This document shows, piece by piece, positions 8,374 to 20,300 of a DNA stretch of 64,000 nucleotides. The notes under the pieces were generated by a model. The model was not told the DNA's origin. It did no database searches and saw only the letters and a list, made by a program, of their open reading frames with translations. How positions within the stretch are numbered: position 1 is the stretch's first letter; each line of letters begins with the position of its first letter. The translations under genes and the position numbers were made by a program. This DNA comes from Camillea tinctor (lineage: Eukaryota > Ascomycota > Sordariomycetes > Xylariales > Xylariaceae). The stretch lies in assembly GCA_022578605.1 (NCBI GenBank), contig MU394071.1:434001-498000 (forward strand). Reading direction: 5' to 3'.

Positions 8374-10276
8374 CTACCTCCCATACTGCGTCTCCTGTAT
8401 GGCATTAATGAACGTGGTGCCTTCTAGCCTGTAGTTATCAAGCTGGGCGCGGGGGCTTTCCGTGTTAAAGTAGAATTCGCTGGCGTAGCCCAGCGAGTTA
8501 TTGTACACGGGCCATTCCGGAATGTCAGAGACTAGTCATCGTGGGTTAGCTTTCCTAAGAAGGTAGTGGTAGGGTGCGTATAACTTACTTCCGTGGTTAT
8601 TCGGGTCCTGATCGACTACGAAGCTAATCCACATGCGACTCATCAGGTCGGCTAGCTTCAACATGCCCTCGGTCGCGTCCTTGAAAGGAACCTGGTCGGA
8701 CTCATAACCCTCTCCCTCGATGTTGTAGAACACGTACGCGATCTCTTGGAAGTGGCCTGTGCCCAGGTATGCCGGGCCTACATGGAGTTAGATACATACT
8801 TCAAGATTCGTGCACGAAGCAGGACTGCTGGCTTGGAGGATAGTGGGGCTTACTATTCGGTAGGAGAGAATCGAATTGGAATGCGTAAGAAGGCACTCCG
8901 TGATTATACCAAGCTTGGTTTCACAGCCGTCTTGGTGCGAGAATGAAGTAGTCGTCGTAGTAGGCAGCAGTGCGCTTGAATTGCGTGCCGATCGTCTCGT
9001 CCGGCCTACCGTGGTAACTAACTGGTATACCAACCGAGGGGATGTCCGGGTATAGCGACGAAATAATTGCGGTGTTGTTCTCGTCAGGGCCATCCGACAG
9101 AACAGATTGCGTGAAGTCTTCATCAGTGTTGATTCCACTAGGGGAGAACGTGGTTCCTTCGTCGCTGTTCGACCCGATCAGCAGAGGTACCTTGGCGAAG
9201 GTCCCTTGCGCCAGAAGCTTGGACGAGATACCCGGGAGATATCGCCATCGACGACGGGGTAGAAACTTGTCGTTGGAACGATCTTCGCGATGGCGCTATC
9301 GAGTACGTCGGTGGGAACCTTCCGAAGGCAATCCAAGGTGTCAGAGGCGTCACTGCAGCCAACCGCTGCGCTAAGATTCGCGTAACGTTCGTTTGGCAGC
9401 GTTAGATTATTCGCGTGTGATGGCTCAAACGCGCTTTCAGCAATGACACCCCTGAAGAGCCCATCGTCCCGACCGTATGCTTAGGCCATGTAACCAACAC
9501 TCCCTCCGCCTGCACTCTCACCCCAGATAGTTATCTTCTCAGGGTCTCCTCCAAAGGCAGCAATATTCTCCTTAATAAATCGAAGGGCCAAGTACTGATC
9601 CTTTAAGCCCAGGTTTGCAACACCGTGGGATAGAATCTCATCGCTAGCGAGGAACCCCCAAGCTGAGAGACGGTCTAGAATCCATATTTTAAGCACTGCT
9701 CGACGACGCAGGTAGGAGGTATATCTTACAGTCTAGAGACACTGCAATCATGGGCTTTTGGATCTCGACCGACTTCTGGACAATGAAGCTCAAGTTGTAA
9801 ACGCCATTTGCACTATAGTCCATCACATATCCGCCGCCGTGGATCCAGACAGCAACTGGAAGCTTTGACCCGTTCTGTTGTCCTGCCGGACGAATAACAT
9901 TCAGAGTGAGGCAGTCCTCGGATAAGACGTAGGGCCACGCATCGGAGTTCTACAAAAAGGTTGATTAGACTATGTTATACACGATATAGGTTATAATCGA
10001 ATTAACCCCATAGCCATAACATGAAGGAGCATATTCTACAGCTTGTTTGACATCAAAACTCTCGTTCAAGCTCAGCGGATTCCTGAGGCGCAGGTCTCCC
10101 ACGGGCGGTTGTGCATACGGAATTCCCAGGAACAGATCTTGATTATAGGAAGAGACATGGAGACCCTCATACGTTCCGTTCTTCAAAGTTGCTCTGGGTG
10201 GTGAGTCCCTAATTCCCAACGAGGAGACCCCGTGGCAAAGCACGAGGGTAGCGCCGAGAAACCCGAGGGGCAGCAT
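8374..10276 (-). pseudogene. Type-B carboxylesterase/lipase, inactivated
   Basis: Homologous to fungal type-B carboxylesterases (alpha/beta hydrolases, secreted). Five exons can be read: 10276-10007, 9949-9730, 9674-8854, 8777-8589, 8531-8374, all with GT..AG introns of 55-76 nt in matching phase. Signal peptide MLPLGFLGATLVLCHGVSSL, GIPYAQPPVGDLR, the oxyanion-hole WIHGGGY, the nucleophile elbow GESAGGGS and the C-terminal EWPVYN are all present. Three lesions break exon 3: an in-frame TAA at 9481-9483, just after the elbow (GYMA-stop-AYG); a one-base loss near 9233, where DGDI jumps frame before SSKLLAQG; and an in-frame TGA at 8926-8928 (APRRL-stop-NQAW). Splice sites and the final stop remain intact, so decay is recent. 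The gene is unlikely to make active enzyme. Confidence 0.88.
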
Positions 10277-12937
10277 TGTCCAAAGACTCGTAGTTCCAGT
10301 GTGGACCTAGACACACGCACAAATAATTGAAAATTCATAGGTAGTTTCTAAGGATCATCAATGTGTATTTATAGTTATTGTAGTTTCCCGGAATAAGATC
10401 CGCCTAGAGGCCATCTCAAGAGATATGGGTGGTGGTTGTGGTCCAGGACTTCTGGATCTAGTAACTCTAGCCATCCCCGCAAAAAGGCCGTAATGAGCCC
10501 TCCTGCCTCTAAACCCCTTTCGTAGTTTTCCCCCATAACGCTGTCCATACCTATAACCTCGTGTTGTTCAGCTGGTGGGCGAGCTATGGGTAAGGCACTT
10601 GAAGGAGAATAAAAACGGGGGAGAAGTTTGGGGAAATTCTGGGGAAGGGCGGTTAGTGTTACTAGATTGGGATAAAAGTCTACAGATATGCTGTATCTCA
10701 TTGGTTCAACGGACGGGCTTGTTTACCTTTTCCTTGCTTTTCCTCTATTGTAACCTACCTAGCTAAGTCCGAATGGCTATGTGGGACGAGGGGTACCTGA
10801 TCTGGGGAAGAAGTATGCGGGGGCTGGGGTTTAGCTAACATGCTTGACGATGCCGAAATTACACTGCTATAGAGTATCAAGCGATTGTATCCCCGCTTAC
10901 TAATGTATTACTTTCAGTGCTTGTACCGAGGGTATTAGGGCTGCCTCTTCGAGAAATGTCGATATAGCATCATTGATGTTAATATTGTAGAACTTGGACG
11001 AGAAAATAGGCAAAGCCATTACACGTTATACGTAAGGTAAAGATAAAGTAGCCGGTCTCTAGTTTTCAAAATTCAAAGGGTATCAGGGCATACTTCGATT
11101 TTACACTTTGTTAATTGTAGTATATGAATTACCATTACCACTACTAATGAGGAAAATGGACTCTGTTAATTTGTACAGGTAAACCTCCTTAGAACTTGTT
11201 TCAAAATAATGAACCGGTTTCCCATGCCATTTAAAGGCTCAAACGTTTGCAACGCTATTAACCGTAAGTAACATTACATTGAATATGCCTGGCTTGCAAG
11301 CAGATTGTGGGAAGTAAATGACCAGTCTTGGAAGATTCTGTAAGTCCTCTTATCCAGCATATCTATATCAAAAATTCAATGTTTTACGTTCTGTCTATTC
11401 AATCCAAGGTTACTGTTGTGCCAGTTTCAAGCAAGAAGTTGAGGATTTCACAAGTCTATCATATACATAACCAGGAACCTCCCATAAATTTGCGATAGTC
11501 AGATATCATCACATCTAATGAGACTGAAGGGGCAATTCATCATAGCCCCATCACCACCGTGCGATAGGTATTAGCCAGTCTAAACCGAGAGTGCCTGTGT
11601 TAGACTGCGGCTAGGTAATAGGGGTCACATTAGGACAATCACTCTTTTTAAAGGTAGCTATACCCAGTTTGACGTCTTAAGGGCTTTAGCAAGAAATTAG
11701 ACTATCATGATATTCCTGCCCGGCAAACTAGAACTATAACTGCCTCTCGTAACGTTACTTGTACAGCGAATCTTTCCTCGATTTCCTCACAGGTGATGTA
11801 TTACTACGTACATTATGGTCTAGCACTGCTTCTGAGAGAATATCCATGACCAAAATGTAGGGGAGTAGACGGTTGAAGGTGGCAACTGTGTTCGTAAAGA
11901 TCATTTCCTGGGAAGCGAGCTCCTTGAGGCTTTGAAATTTGGCAGCACGTCAAGGACCGTCTTCTATTACGGGAAGTTTGATAAACTAACACTTCTTTTC
12001 GTAGCAATATCAGTCGAGTATTAGTACTTGGACTATTTCCGTTCCTGAGGCTAATATATATAATACAGAACTGGCGTGCAAATGACTCCTCGGCCATTGT
12101 TGAAGCCTTTGTTTCTTGGCTCAGTGAGTTGCTCCAACTCAAGTGTGAGACTCGTCTGCATCAAGCATCCTCACCAATAAAAATCAACCAGAATCGCACA
12201 TTCGCAAGGTGCTTCCGGATTCCAGCTGTCACACTGCTTCAAATATCACTGCATATTAACATGATATGTTCTTCCTTTTTCTTAATAAAGGAAAAACTTC
12301 ACATTTCGAGAACTAAGATCAAGGCTAGTGTTACGGACGGTTATATAAGGGATAATTACCATGATCATAGAACGACTTGAATTTCAATGTTCCTCGTCTC
12401 GTGGGTATATTGATAGACAGGAGTCCTTCAAGCTGTCGGCCGTCTAATACAGGCTATCAGCCTACACACCAACTGTTTCTTATTATCGTATTCTGAGCCT
12501 TCCGAAGCGTGCGTCAGGCAGTGTTACATTCTTTGACCATTCAACGCTGGTTTCCTCCCCTTCATGATGACATGTTTTCGACATGCATGTCGCAATTCTA
12601 CCCATACGAGGGCTGATTCTGCAAACCCATTTCGTGATACATTATGAGCCTACAAGATGGTGTTCTTGCTTTGCGGGGTATCAAGGAACAGATCATAGTT
12701 CAGCATAAAATTATCTTCCGGGGGCGCAGAAGTAGTACAAGAGTTTCCATCATTTGTGTGTCCAAAATAAAATATCGGTTCATATTTCCTAATATAAATG
12801 CCTCTGATTTTCCTCTGAATAGAACAAGTATGGATTCCAAGCATTCGATACTTCAAATTCTCGTTCCTCCTATTTCCGTTTGTGGGTAAATCCTTTTTAA
12901 ACATTATATTGTCATATTACCACTCCTACCTAGCAAA
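10277..12937. other. 2.7-kb gene-poor spacer
   Basis: Includes the promoter side of the carboxylesterase pseudogene. Frames up to about 110 codons (11813-12142, 12650-12904) have no family signature and AT-driven composition. Nothing else supported. Confidence 0.55.
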
Positions 12938-13375
12938 ATGGACAACCGTCCAGCTGGCAGCCCCCAAGATGGCAACTACATCATTCGTGCCTACAGCGGG
13001 CAGTACCAAAAGCCCCATTTCCTTTTCCATGACAGAGATAAAAATGTCGTTGTCTCAACTGTCAGCTACAACGGTAATCGCGCAACCAAAGTGTCTTTCC
13101 TGTATGAGGCGGCGAACCCAATCGGACTCAAGCTCCAGCACTGCGAAATGGATAGACATCTTCTAAAACATGGGCGAAGGAGCAATCAGGTTGTTGTTTT
13201 CCGACCTAATACAGGAGACCAGGCCAACTATAAGTGGGCAGTTGAAAGGCACGGGCACCTAGCAGATGAGTAAGTCAAATTAACTCTCGTTTTTGGATTT
13301 CTCTTGGTATTCTTTGTGCCTACTTTTATTTGAAGTGTTCCCTATGTTGTTACTTTTCTTAGCAGTGAACGATAA
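12938..13375 (+). CDS. Small hypothetical protein, 114 residues
   Basis: Start at 12938 in a good context (GCAAAATGG). The uninterrupted frame stops at 13273. A textbook donor GTAAGT at 13270 and acceptor CTTAG at 13358-13362 suggest a 93-nt intron, giving 114 residues ending ADDSER. The protein starts hydrophilic (MDNRPAGSPQDGNYIIRAYSG), then shows short beta-like strands (NVVVSTVSY, KVSFLYEA, QVVVFRPNT, YKWAVERHG). The DGxYxIRAYSG opening and strand pattern recall beta-trefoil/lectin-like small fungal proteins, but I cannot name the family. No signal peptide or membrane segment. It stands alone, with more than 1 kb of empty DNA on either side. Confidence 0.6.
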
Positions 13376-14698
13376 AACGCGAGTATTAAAGGCTGACAAG
13401 ATGCGTACTGCGCCAGCGACCCTAATAACTATTATTACGCTTTTCGATCTCTAAGCACGTTGAATAATGAGTACATGACGCGAGGAGATCACCGGAGAGA
13501 TATGGAGGACGCGCGGGACATTGTAGTGAGGCAAGCTTCTGGGGATAGAGGAGAGCCAGGATGGAATCAACGGTGGATTTTGATTCCAGTTTAGTTACCA
13601 CAGATTTATTATGTCACAGTATAGCTCAACAGTAGAGTATCGGGGGCTAGGTGAGAACAAAGAAGGTATTCTCATATATACGTAACAGTGACATCTGTAA
13701 TTGTTGTTCTAGGTTCCTTGCAAAATAATATGGTGATCACCTACCTAGGCACTTGCTTGGTCCCTCGTGGCACATAAATGCCTACTTCTTCCTTATTGTC
13801 TTATATATCCTACGACTGCTACTTACTGTATGCTAGCCCCCACGAACTTCTATAATTTTTCTACGAACTTCAAATAGGTCGAAATTTAGGATTTGCGCGA
13901 GTTGTACCCTGTACAGGCTAGGTGCGAAGTACATAAGCATAATGATGTGAAGCAACTTGAAATAGCATATTTGATTCGATACGAATAATTTTCTCTGGTC
14001 CAAAATAGATTTGGTAGCATTGGGGTAGTGTTAGTACTACACAGTATACTATACATGACTATGTACTCCAAAAAGGGAAGAGGGAGGTTACTGCACCCCG
14101 GGGGAAAAGGGTGGTATATCCAAAACAAACCAAGACAGTAGGGGGTTTTACCTATTCCGAACAGACACCCATGTGCCTTGACTTACGAGAACTGAATACC
14201 GGACAGATATAGGGGTAAAACAACCAATCGCAACAATCGAAGTATCGGCTAAGTTGTGCGCATGTCAGGGGTATACTAGAAGTGCGGAGTAAGTGATATA
14301 CATGTCCTCAAAAAGTTCAAAGGGATAGGAGAGTTGCCACAATATTCATTTCATAAGGTTATCGCTTCAATTTCCTCCTTTTCAAAATTATTGGCTACAC
14401 AAATCACTAAAAGCAACGAGAAGTATTACCAAGTGGCATTACATCAACGATAGATGGATCTTTTTTTCTTGATTTATGAATTATATATAGTAACAAAAGA
14501 ATGCTTAGAATCAACAATAGCTTCCACTACTGAATCTCGATAGCCGCTATATACACAGAAAAAAAAAACACTTTGAAAAAAAAAGGATGACTTACTTTGT
14601 TCCAGTGCAGCTAAAAACAACCGACAACTCACCTCAAATTAAAGCGAGCGTAGAATAACAAAACTAAAAAAGAAAAGAATGAGTAATTCCTCGGATCA
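13376..14698. other. Intergenic
   Basis: AT-rich spacer without a supported gene. The frame at 13886-14128 (minus) has no coding signature. Confidence 0.55.
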
Positions 14699-14938
14699 TC
14701 AACGAAGCTTCCGTAGCATACGGCTAACAAGACCAGCGCCGCTCTTCCGACCACTGCAGTCAATGCACTCGCCGACCGAAGTCGAGAACTCGCTCTTTTC
14801 AACGCTGCCACAAGAGCCCACTCTACCGGAGCGACTAGCAACGCCCCGACAAAGGTAGTGCTGGCTCTGGGTCATCTTCTGGTCCATAGGGTGCTGACCA
14901 GCTGAGCACCAGAGGGTGTGGAGGAGCTGTTGACACAT
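14699..14938 (-). CDS. Small Cys-rich hypothetical protein, 79 residues
   Basis: A 79-codon minus-strand frame with start in a favourable context (GAAAGATGTG) behind a CT-rich leader typical of fungal promoters (14940-15000). It has six Cys (residues 2, 11, 30, 43, 58, 61, including a CIDC pair) and a basic C-terminus (RMLRKLR). There is no clear signal peptide. The MCxQ...WCxxG opening resembles small cytosolic fungal proteins of unknown function. Local GC is higher than in the flanks. No homology is claimed. Confidence 0.45.
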   Translation of the reverse strand: MCQQLLHTLWCSAGQHPMDQKMTQSQHYLCRGVASRSGRVGSCGSVEKSEFSTSVGECIDCSGRKSGAGLVSRMLRKLR

Positions 14939-15019
14939 CTTTCTTTTCCTGTCTCTAGCGTTAAGCGAGAGAAAGTGGGAGAGGAGGGAGGAGTCAAAGA
15001 AAGTATTGCAAGTCTCAAA

Positions 15020-15038
15020 GATCAGATCAGATCAGATC
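15020..15038. repeat. GATCA tandem repeat
   Basis: Nearly four head-to-tail GATCA units in the leader region of the small Cys-rich gene. Confidence 0.7.
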
Positions 15039-15160
15039 GAAGCTAACCTAGTATCAAGAAGACCGATCTGCGGAGATTGTTAGATTTCCTTTTTCTTTCT
15101 CTCTTCCTGGCCTCTGTGTTGGCTTGCCTGGGTTCGAAATAGGACATGATCAGCGGGGGG

Positions 15161-15168
15161 TATAAATA
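15161..15168 (+). promoter_or_regulatory. TATA box without an obvious gene
   Basis: TATAAATA in a G-rich context reads on the plus strand, but no supported plus-strand gene follows within 1 kb. Confidence 0.4.
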
Positions 15169-15413
15169 GGGCTGGGATGCCGGTGCCATTGTCCAGGAAC
15201 ATTGCGAACAAGCCGCGTTGTTTGGGGAAAAACAATCGATACATTGTTTTACTTAGACAGTTGTTGGAGAACAAAGAAACCCCAACTTCCCCAACTGTTC
15301 GGCAAAGCATCAGGGGTTAGGGGTTGGAAGAGGAGAAGGGGGGATCTGGACTCCGCAATGAGGTTCACAGCAATTACATGCGGTCTACATCACGCAAATC
15401 ACTAAGTTGTAGC

Positions 15414-15434
15414 AATAATAATAATAATAATAAT
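15414..15434. repeat. AAT microsatellite
   Basis: Seven consecutive AAT units downstream of the SGNH esterase gene. Confidence 0.8.
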
Positions 15435-15572
15435 GTAAGAAGCAATCTCGAACTTGATAATATCCTATCTCGCTACGCATAACACGCAATAAAGCGCACT
15501 AAAACGGTCTCTATATACACGAATTATAAATCCCCTAAAATCCATCTCCCTCCCCTTTTCTCTCCCCGCTAT

Positions 15573-16518
15573 CTACTCCCCACCCGCCGCCGCGGTGCTC
15601 GACTCAATAACCCACGTAAGCAGCGGGTTCAGCGAGTCGGCGATGATAACATCACCCGCATCGTTGGGGTGCACGCCGTCGCGCAGGGCGGTGTTGGGGT
15701 ACGGGTACACGTCGTTGAAGTAGATGGGGGACTCGGTGGTGTTCTGCTCCTCGGCCCAGGGCGGGATGGCAGCGTTGAGGGCCGCGATGGGGGCGTTGTT
15801 CATGGGCAGGGGGATGACGGAGTCGACCTGATAGAAGGTAAGAAATGAGGTTAGAGGGGGGGGGGATAAAAGGAGAGGGAGAAAAGAAAATGGCCGGTGC
15901 TTTGTTGCGACGAGAAAGGAAGGAGGGAGGGAATAAAGAACAGTGTTCTACTAGTCGCTATGAACATGTTGGTAAACCACAAGGGAAGACTCACAATGAT
16001 CTTCATATTCGGGTTGCTCGCCCTCATCAGGTCCACCATGCGCGTGTACGCGGCCATGATATCCGTCAGGCTGCGGCCCTGCGCGACGTCGTTGGTGCCG
16101 AGCATGAACATGACGACGTCGGGCTTCGCGGACGCGAGCCAGCCCTCGAGCAGCGTGTTGGCGATGTTGATGGCCAGGAACCCCGAGTGGCCCTCGTGGT
16201 GCTTGTCCCAGGTCGCCGTCGCCGCCTGGCAGTTCTGCGGGTTGTTCGTCTGCGAGCCCACGAACTCGATGCTGTCCGTCACGCCGTTGGCCTCGAGGTG
16301 GTCCCACAGCTTCGCCCGCCAGCAGGTGATCTCGGTGATGCTGTCACCGAGTGGCACTATAGTGGTGGGAAAGAGAGGGGGAAAACCCGGTTAGCGGGTA
16401 TGATTCGTTATGAGACGAGTAGTGAAAAGGGGGAGGGTTACACACTGATTTTCAATTTGGCTTGCGCAAGAGCCGTGCCGGCAAGGCAGGCTGTTGTCAT
16501 GATTGCTTGAGCCTTCAT
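15573..16518 (-). CDS. Secreted SGNH/GDSL esterase, CE3-like
   Basis: Three exons: 16518-16446, 16356-15995, 15827-15573, with introns of 89 and 167 nt, joined to 229 residues. Exon 1 encodes a signal peptide (MKAQAIMTTACLAGTALAQA). Exon 2 opens with the catalytic block PLGDSITEITCWRA (Ser near residue 30), followed by FVGS, GHSGF and GTND. Exon 3 carries the catalytic pair DGVHPND. This block order fits carbohydrate esterase family 3-like acetylxylan esterases, which remove acetyl groups from plant xylan outside the cell. Size and motifs are complete, so an active enzyme is expected. Activity on xylan is family inference. Confidence 0.88.
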
Positions 16519-16624
16519 AATGTCGACTATCGAACTGAGAATGTTACAAAGATTCACACCGGAGAGACTAATTTGTTGGAGATGATGCTAGGGGTCAAAC
16601 ATATCACCACCACCCTCATGGTCC

Positions 16625-16632
16625 TATTTATA
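16625..16632 (-). promoter_or_regulatory. TATA box of the SGNH esterase gene
   Basis: TATAAATA on the minus strand, 107 nt upstream of the esterase ATG, a normal distance for inducible fungal genes for secreted enzymes. Confidence 0.6.
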
Positions 16633-17367
16633 CCTTTCCGAAACTGTCTCTACTCCGCACCCCGTGCGAATGGGGTAGTTGGGACTTGATAATATGACAT
16701 ATATTACTTCGGAGTCTGTTTACGCAACTATCATAAATGGAAGCCAAGGCCATGCTTCTCGTGAGGAGTCTGCATCTGCTAAGGCCTCATGCGGACGCCG
16801 CTTGGTAATCTGATCCCTTCATCCGCATTCTGGGCTACATTATCCGAACCTGAAATCTTTAACCATATGCATGGAAAATAAATTAAATGCTGGGGTCAAA
16901 TATTTGGCAGATTATAACGAGAAGACGTGCGGGGTAACCAGGCTTGAGAATTGGAGATCATCCTGGATGGGTTCTCCTATAGCTGATTGAGACTATAGGA
17001 AACGAGACGATCTGCGGCTCACTCTACATGTGACTAAAGGTACTTGTCTGTAGCTTCTTCTATTTTCTTATACACTTACCTGGGCCTTGTTCCCTAATTC
17101 AAAGTACGTAAGCGATCACTAAGTGGTAGAACGCGGCGATTTGTTTAATAATTTCATACGAATATCCCCTTAGATTACTCTAAGATACACCCAGCTTCAC
17201 TAGGTAGGTCCTATCTACTTGTGTTGGCTAGCTAGGATATCAGCGAACGTTTGAGGTGTCCCACCTGCCCGGCGAAACAATGGACGTGACTGTCTAGAGA
17301 GAACCTGAGAGATATTTCTGATGTATTTGTATTATTGACGCTGCTGTAACATGCTCTGTTTATGTAA
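16633..17367. other. Intergenic
   Basis: Upstream region of the SGNH esterase and downstream region of NTE1. No additional gene seen. Confidence 0.6.
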
Positions 17368-20300
17368 TCATACACTTGCTCGTCTAGGTGCCATGGTTCG
17401 TCGAAGGGCCTTCTTGGCTTCCGTTTCCTCAACTAGAGGAAGTACACCCTCTTCTTTTAGGCGGGCGAGGAAATCCTTTCCGTACTTGTAACCCATTTCG
17501 TATATTTCGTCAAATTTCCCGAAATCCAAAGTGCCGTAGTCATCAATCGGCGGACGCATGTAGATACATCCCGGCATGGCCTTGGCTCTCTCGAGAGCAT
17601 CGACACTAGAGACATAGGCTAATCGAGCTTGAATCTCTGCTAGTGTTGGGGGGTTTGGAATGCTTGAGAATGGATTCCATCTATTGAAGAATGCCCACAT
17701 GCCTGAAAGCGAATCGCCGTAACTCTGGGGCGTGTCATCGTCGATAGACCCAACATCGATGGCGAATATGATATCAGCCCCCAGGGATTTCATGTGCAAC
17801 ACCGTTAGGTTGTCAATATATCCACCATCCAATAACATGCTGCCTTCATCGCACAGCGGTGGTAATAATCCGGCCAAAGACATGGACGCACGAACGTATC
17901 TCCATGCATAGCCGCTGGTGTGAAATTCCCCTCTGCTCTTACTGATATTTGTAGTGTTGCAGTAGTATTCTAACCAAAAGTCTTCAATTTGATGTTTACC
18001 AAACGTCTTGAAAATGCCTCGATTAAACTCGTGACCGGTGGTATACGATGCCGAAGGATATGTTAGATCTAGTGCAAAGCGCCACATACTTGCCATCCTT
18101 CCGGCAAACTTTTTGGCCAGACCGAACATGGGGACCACGTCAGCATGGCGCGCATAGAGTGCTCCGATGAAAGAACCAATCGAAGTGCCACCAACGATAT
18201 CGATGGGGATACCGGCCTCCTCCATTGCTCTTATAATGCCAATTTGAGTGATACCACGCGCGCCACCTCCTCCTAAAACTAGGCCAATAGATTTACCGCA
18301 CAGCCTTCTCGCGAGTCTTTGGAAATCTCCTTTGTATGGAGCATCGGGTGAATAGTATGGCCTCTGGCGGATTTTTCGGACCGTGTACTTTTGTATCTCG
18401 GCTTGTAAAATTTGAACGCGTTCCTTAAGTGTCGGCCCACCCTTTCTGGCCGGCGGATGCACTGGGACAGCGCTTGTACCAAATGACATTTGTAGGTGGT
18501 AATGGCCACCGTTGATCCATACGCGATTTTTCAGCCAGGATCTAGTTAACCCCGGGGTAGAATATCGGTCTGCGTGGAGAAGGACTAATGTTCTACGGGC
18601 AGTTGACTTCATGCCAAGCATGAAACGCTCATATTCGCCAATCTCAGGAGAGCCTTCTGCCAGACCAACCAGTAAAATACAATCTGCTTGGGTGATACAA
18701 GTTTGTGTCCATGGAGCAGTTACACTGGTGTCTATCAAAACTGGTTAGCATATATAGCTTGGCTGTGGACGCAGCATGGGAAAGAAGTGTATGAACGGCG
18801 ATCAGGAAAAAATTAGAGTATTTTATTGCCTTCATTGACAGTGCTCTGGAAAAGGTTTGCTCATCATATCGAAAACATAGGAAAGAGAGGTGAAGAAAAT
18901 CAATGAGGGGGGAAACTAACCAGCGACATAGACAACCAGTCCGTATTTCTCTTCTAGGTCGGCAAGGTAATGGGATAATTTCAGCTTTCCCATCCTATTG
19001 AACGCATGCTTGCCTAGATGACTGAGAATAGCGGACTGATTCAGTGTCGTGGCTCCATTAGGAACGCCGACCTGGGTAAGGGCATTCATCAGGCGATTGC
19101 CGAACTCAACGACTGGTATACCAGCCCTAACAGGAAGAATCGCCACCGTTCGTATGTTAAGCGTCGACGAACTCTTGTTGATCGAGGTGCCTATTGTGCC
19201 GTCTTTTCCAGCAGAACTAGCAGGATCATCAATCAGGTATCGCATTCTAGCAGCGATGATTTTGGAGATCTTGATCGTGATGTTGGGATGCTCCTGAGCA
19301 AGGCTGTTGAACAAAGTACGTGGGAACTTGACGAGTTCAGTATCGCGAATAGCATGGAGCGTCCCCGACCGCGTAGACTCGGTCATCACTTCCAATTCTC
19401 CGACACTATCACCTTGTCCAAACTCGGCACGAACATTCATTCCACCGTCCGGTCGATCTTCAACTAAACGTAACCGCCCGTTAAGGACGAGGTATATGGC
19501 TTCGCTTTCCTCATCCTTATTGAACAAAACTTGTCCGGCATTGACCTGAACCCATTCGAGAGCAAAGTCGATGTGAAGTATCAGTCTTGGGAGCAAGCTG
19601 GTTAATCTTTTTGCCATGGTCAGAAGTACTATGGGATACTTCTCTACGATCTTTTCGAGGGTAGCACTGGGAATAAAGCCGACAAAAACATCCGTCTTCG
19701 CAACTACATCAATGAAGGATCGGTAAGACGATACCGTACCGACGTAACCTGCTATACCGCCTGGTTTCACAAGCCCTACACGACGGCGGCTAGAGCGCGT
19801 GTTCCGTTCAGCGCCTCTCAAAGGTGAGGACATATTGGCGGCCTCTTTAGATTCTGCTCTGAGCATAGCAGATGCGGAAGTTCTACTTGCCGAACTCAAT
19901 ATCTCGCTTCCGGAATCTTCCGCAGGTACACAGATGTCTAGAAAGCCATCAATGACATAGTAAAGTCCTGGGCTCCTCTCTCCTTGCTCTACCAAGACTG
20001 ACCCTTGTCGGAAGAAGACAATCTCAACTTCGTGTTTCATCTCAGCTGCTAGGAATTGCGCATTAGGAGTGCCGGTCATTGATATACCACTAGAGGTCAT
20101 TGACTCAGCATCCCAATCGGCTGAGCCATCAAACGGGTCCATTATCCCGAAGGCGTTGTTACTGAACACAGCCTTTTGTCTTCTTTGGTCGTAGGAAACA
20201 AGTCTTGGAGACCCTTCGGTGGATTCGGGTCCTCGAGACGATGTTCCCCCAGAGCTCATTCCCAAAGCCCGGAAGACACACTCCAGGATAGAGACCCTGA

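Larger units (their letters stand above)
14939..15572. other. Intergenic with simple repeats
   Basis: Holds an AGATC tandem (15020-15038), a strong plus-strand TATA box (15161-15168) and an AAT microsatellite (15414-15434). The only plus-strand start after the TATA is at 15358, a 15-codon frame beginning MRFTAIT, too short to call. Confidence 0.55.

Noticed and set aside
11813..12142. 109-codon minus-strand frame
   Set aside because: No recognisable family and low-complexity-like composition; a relic is possible but unsupported.
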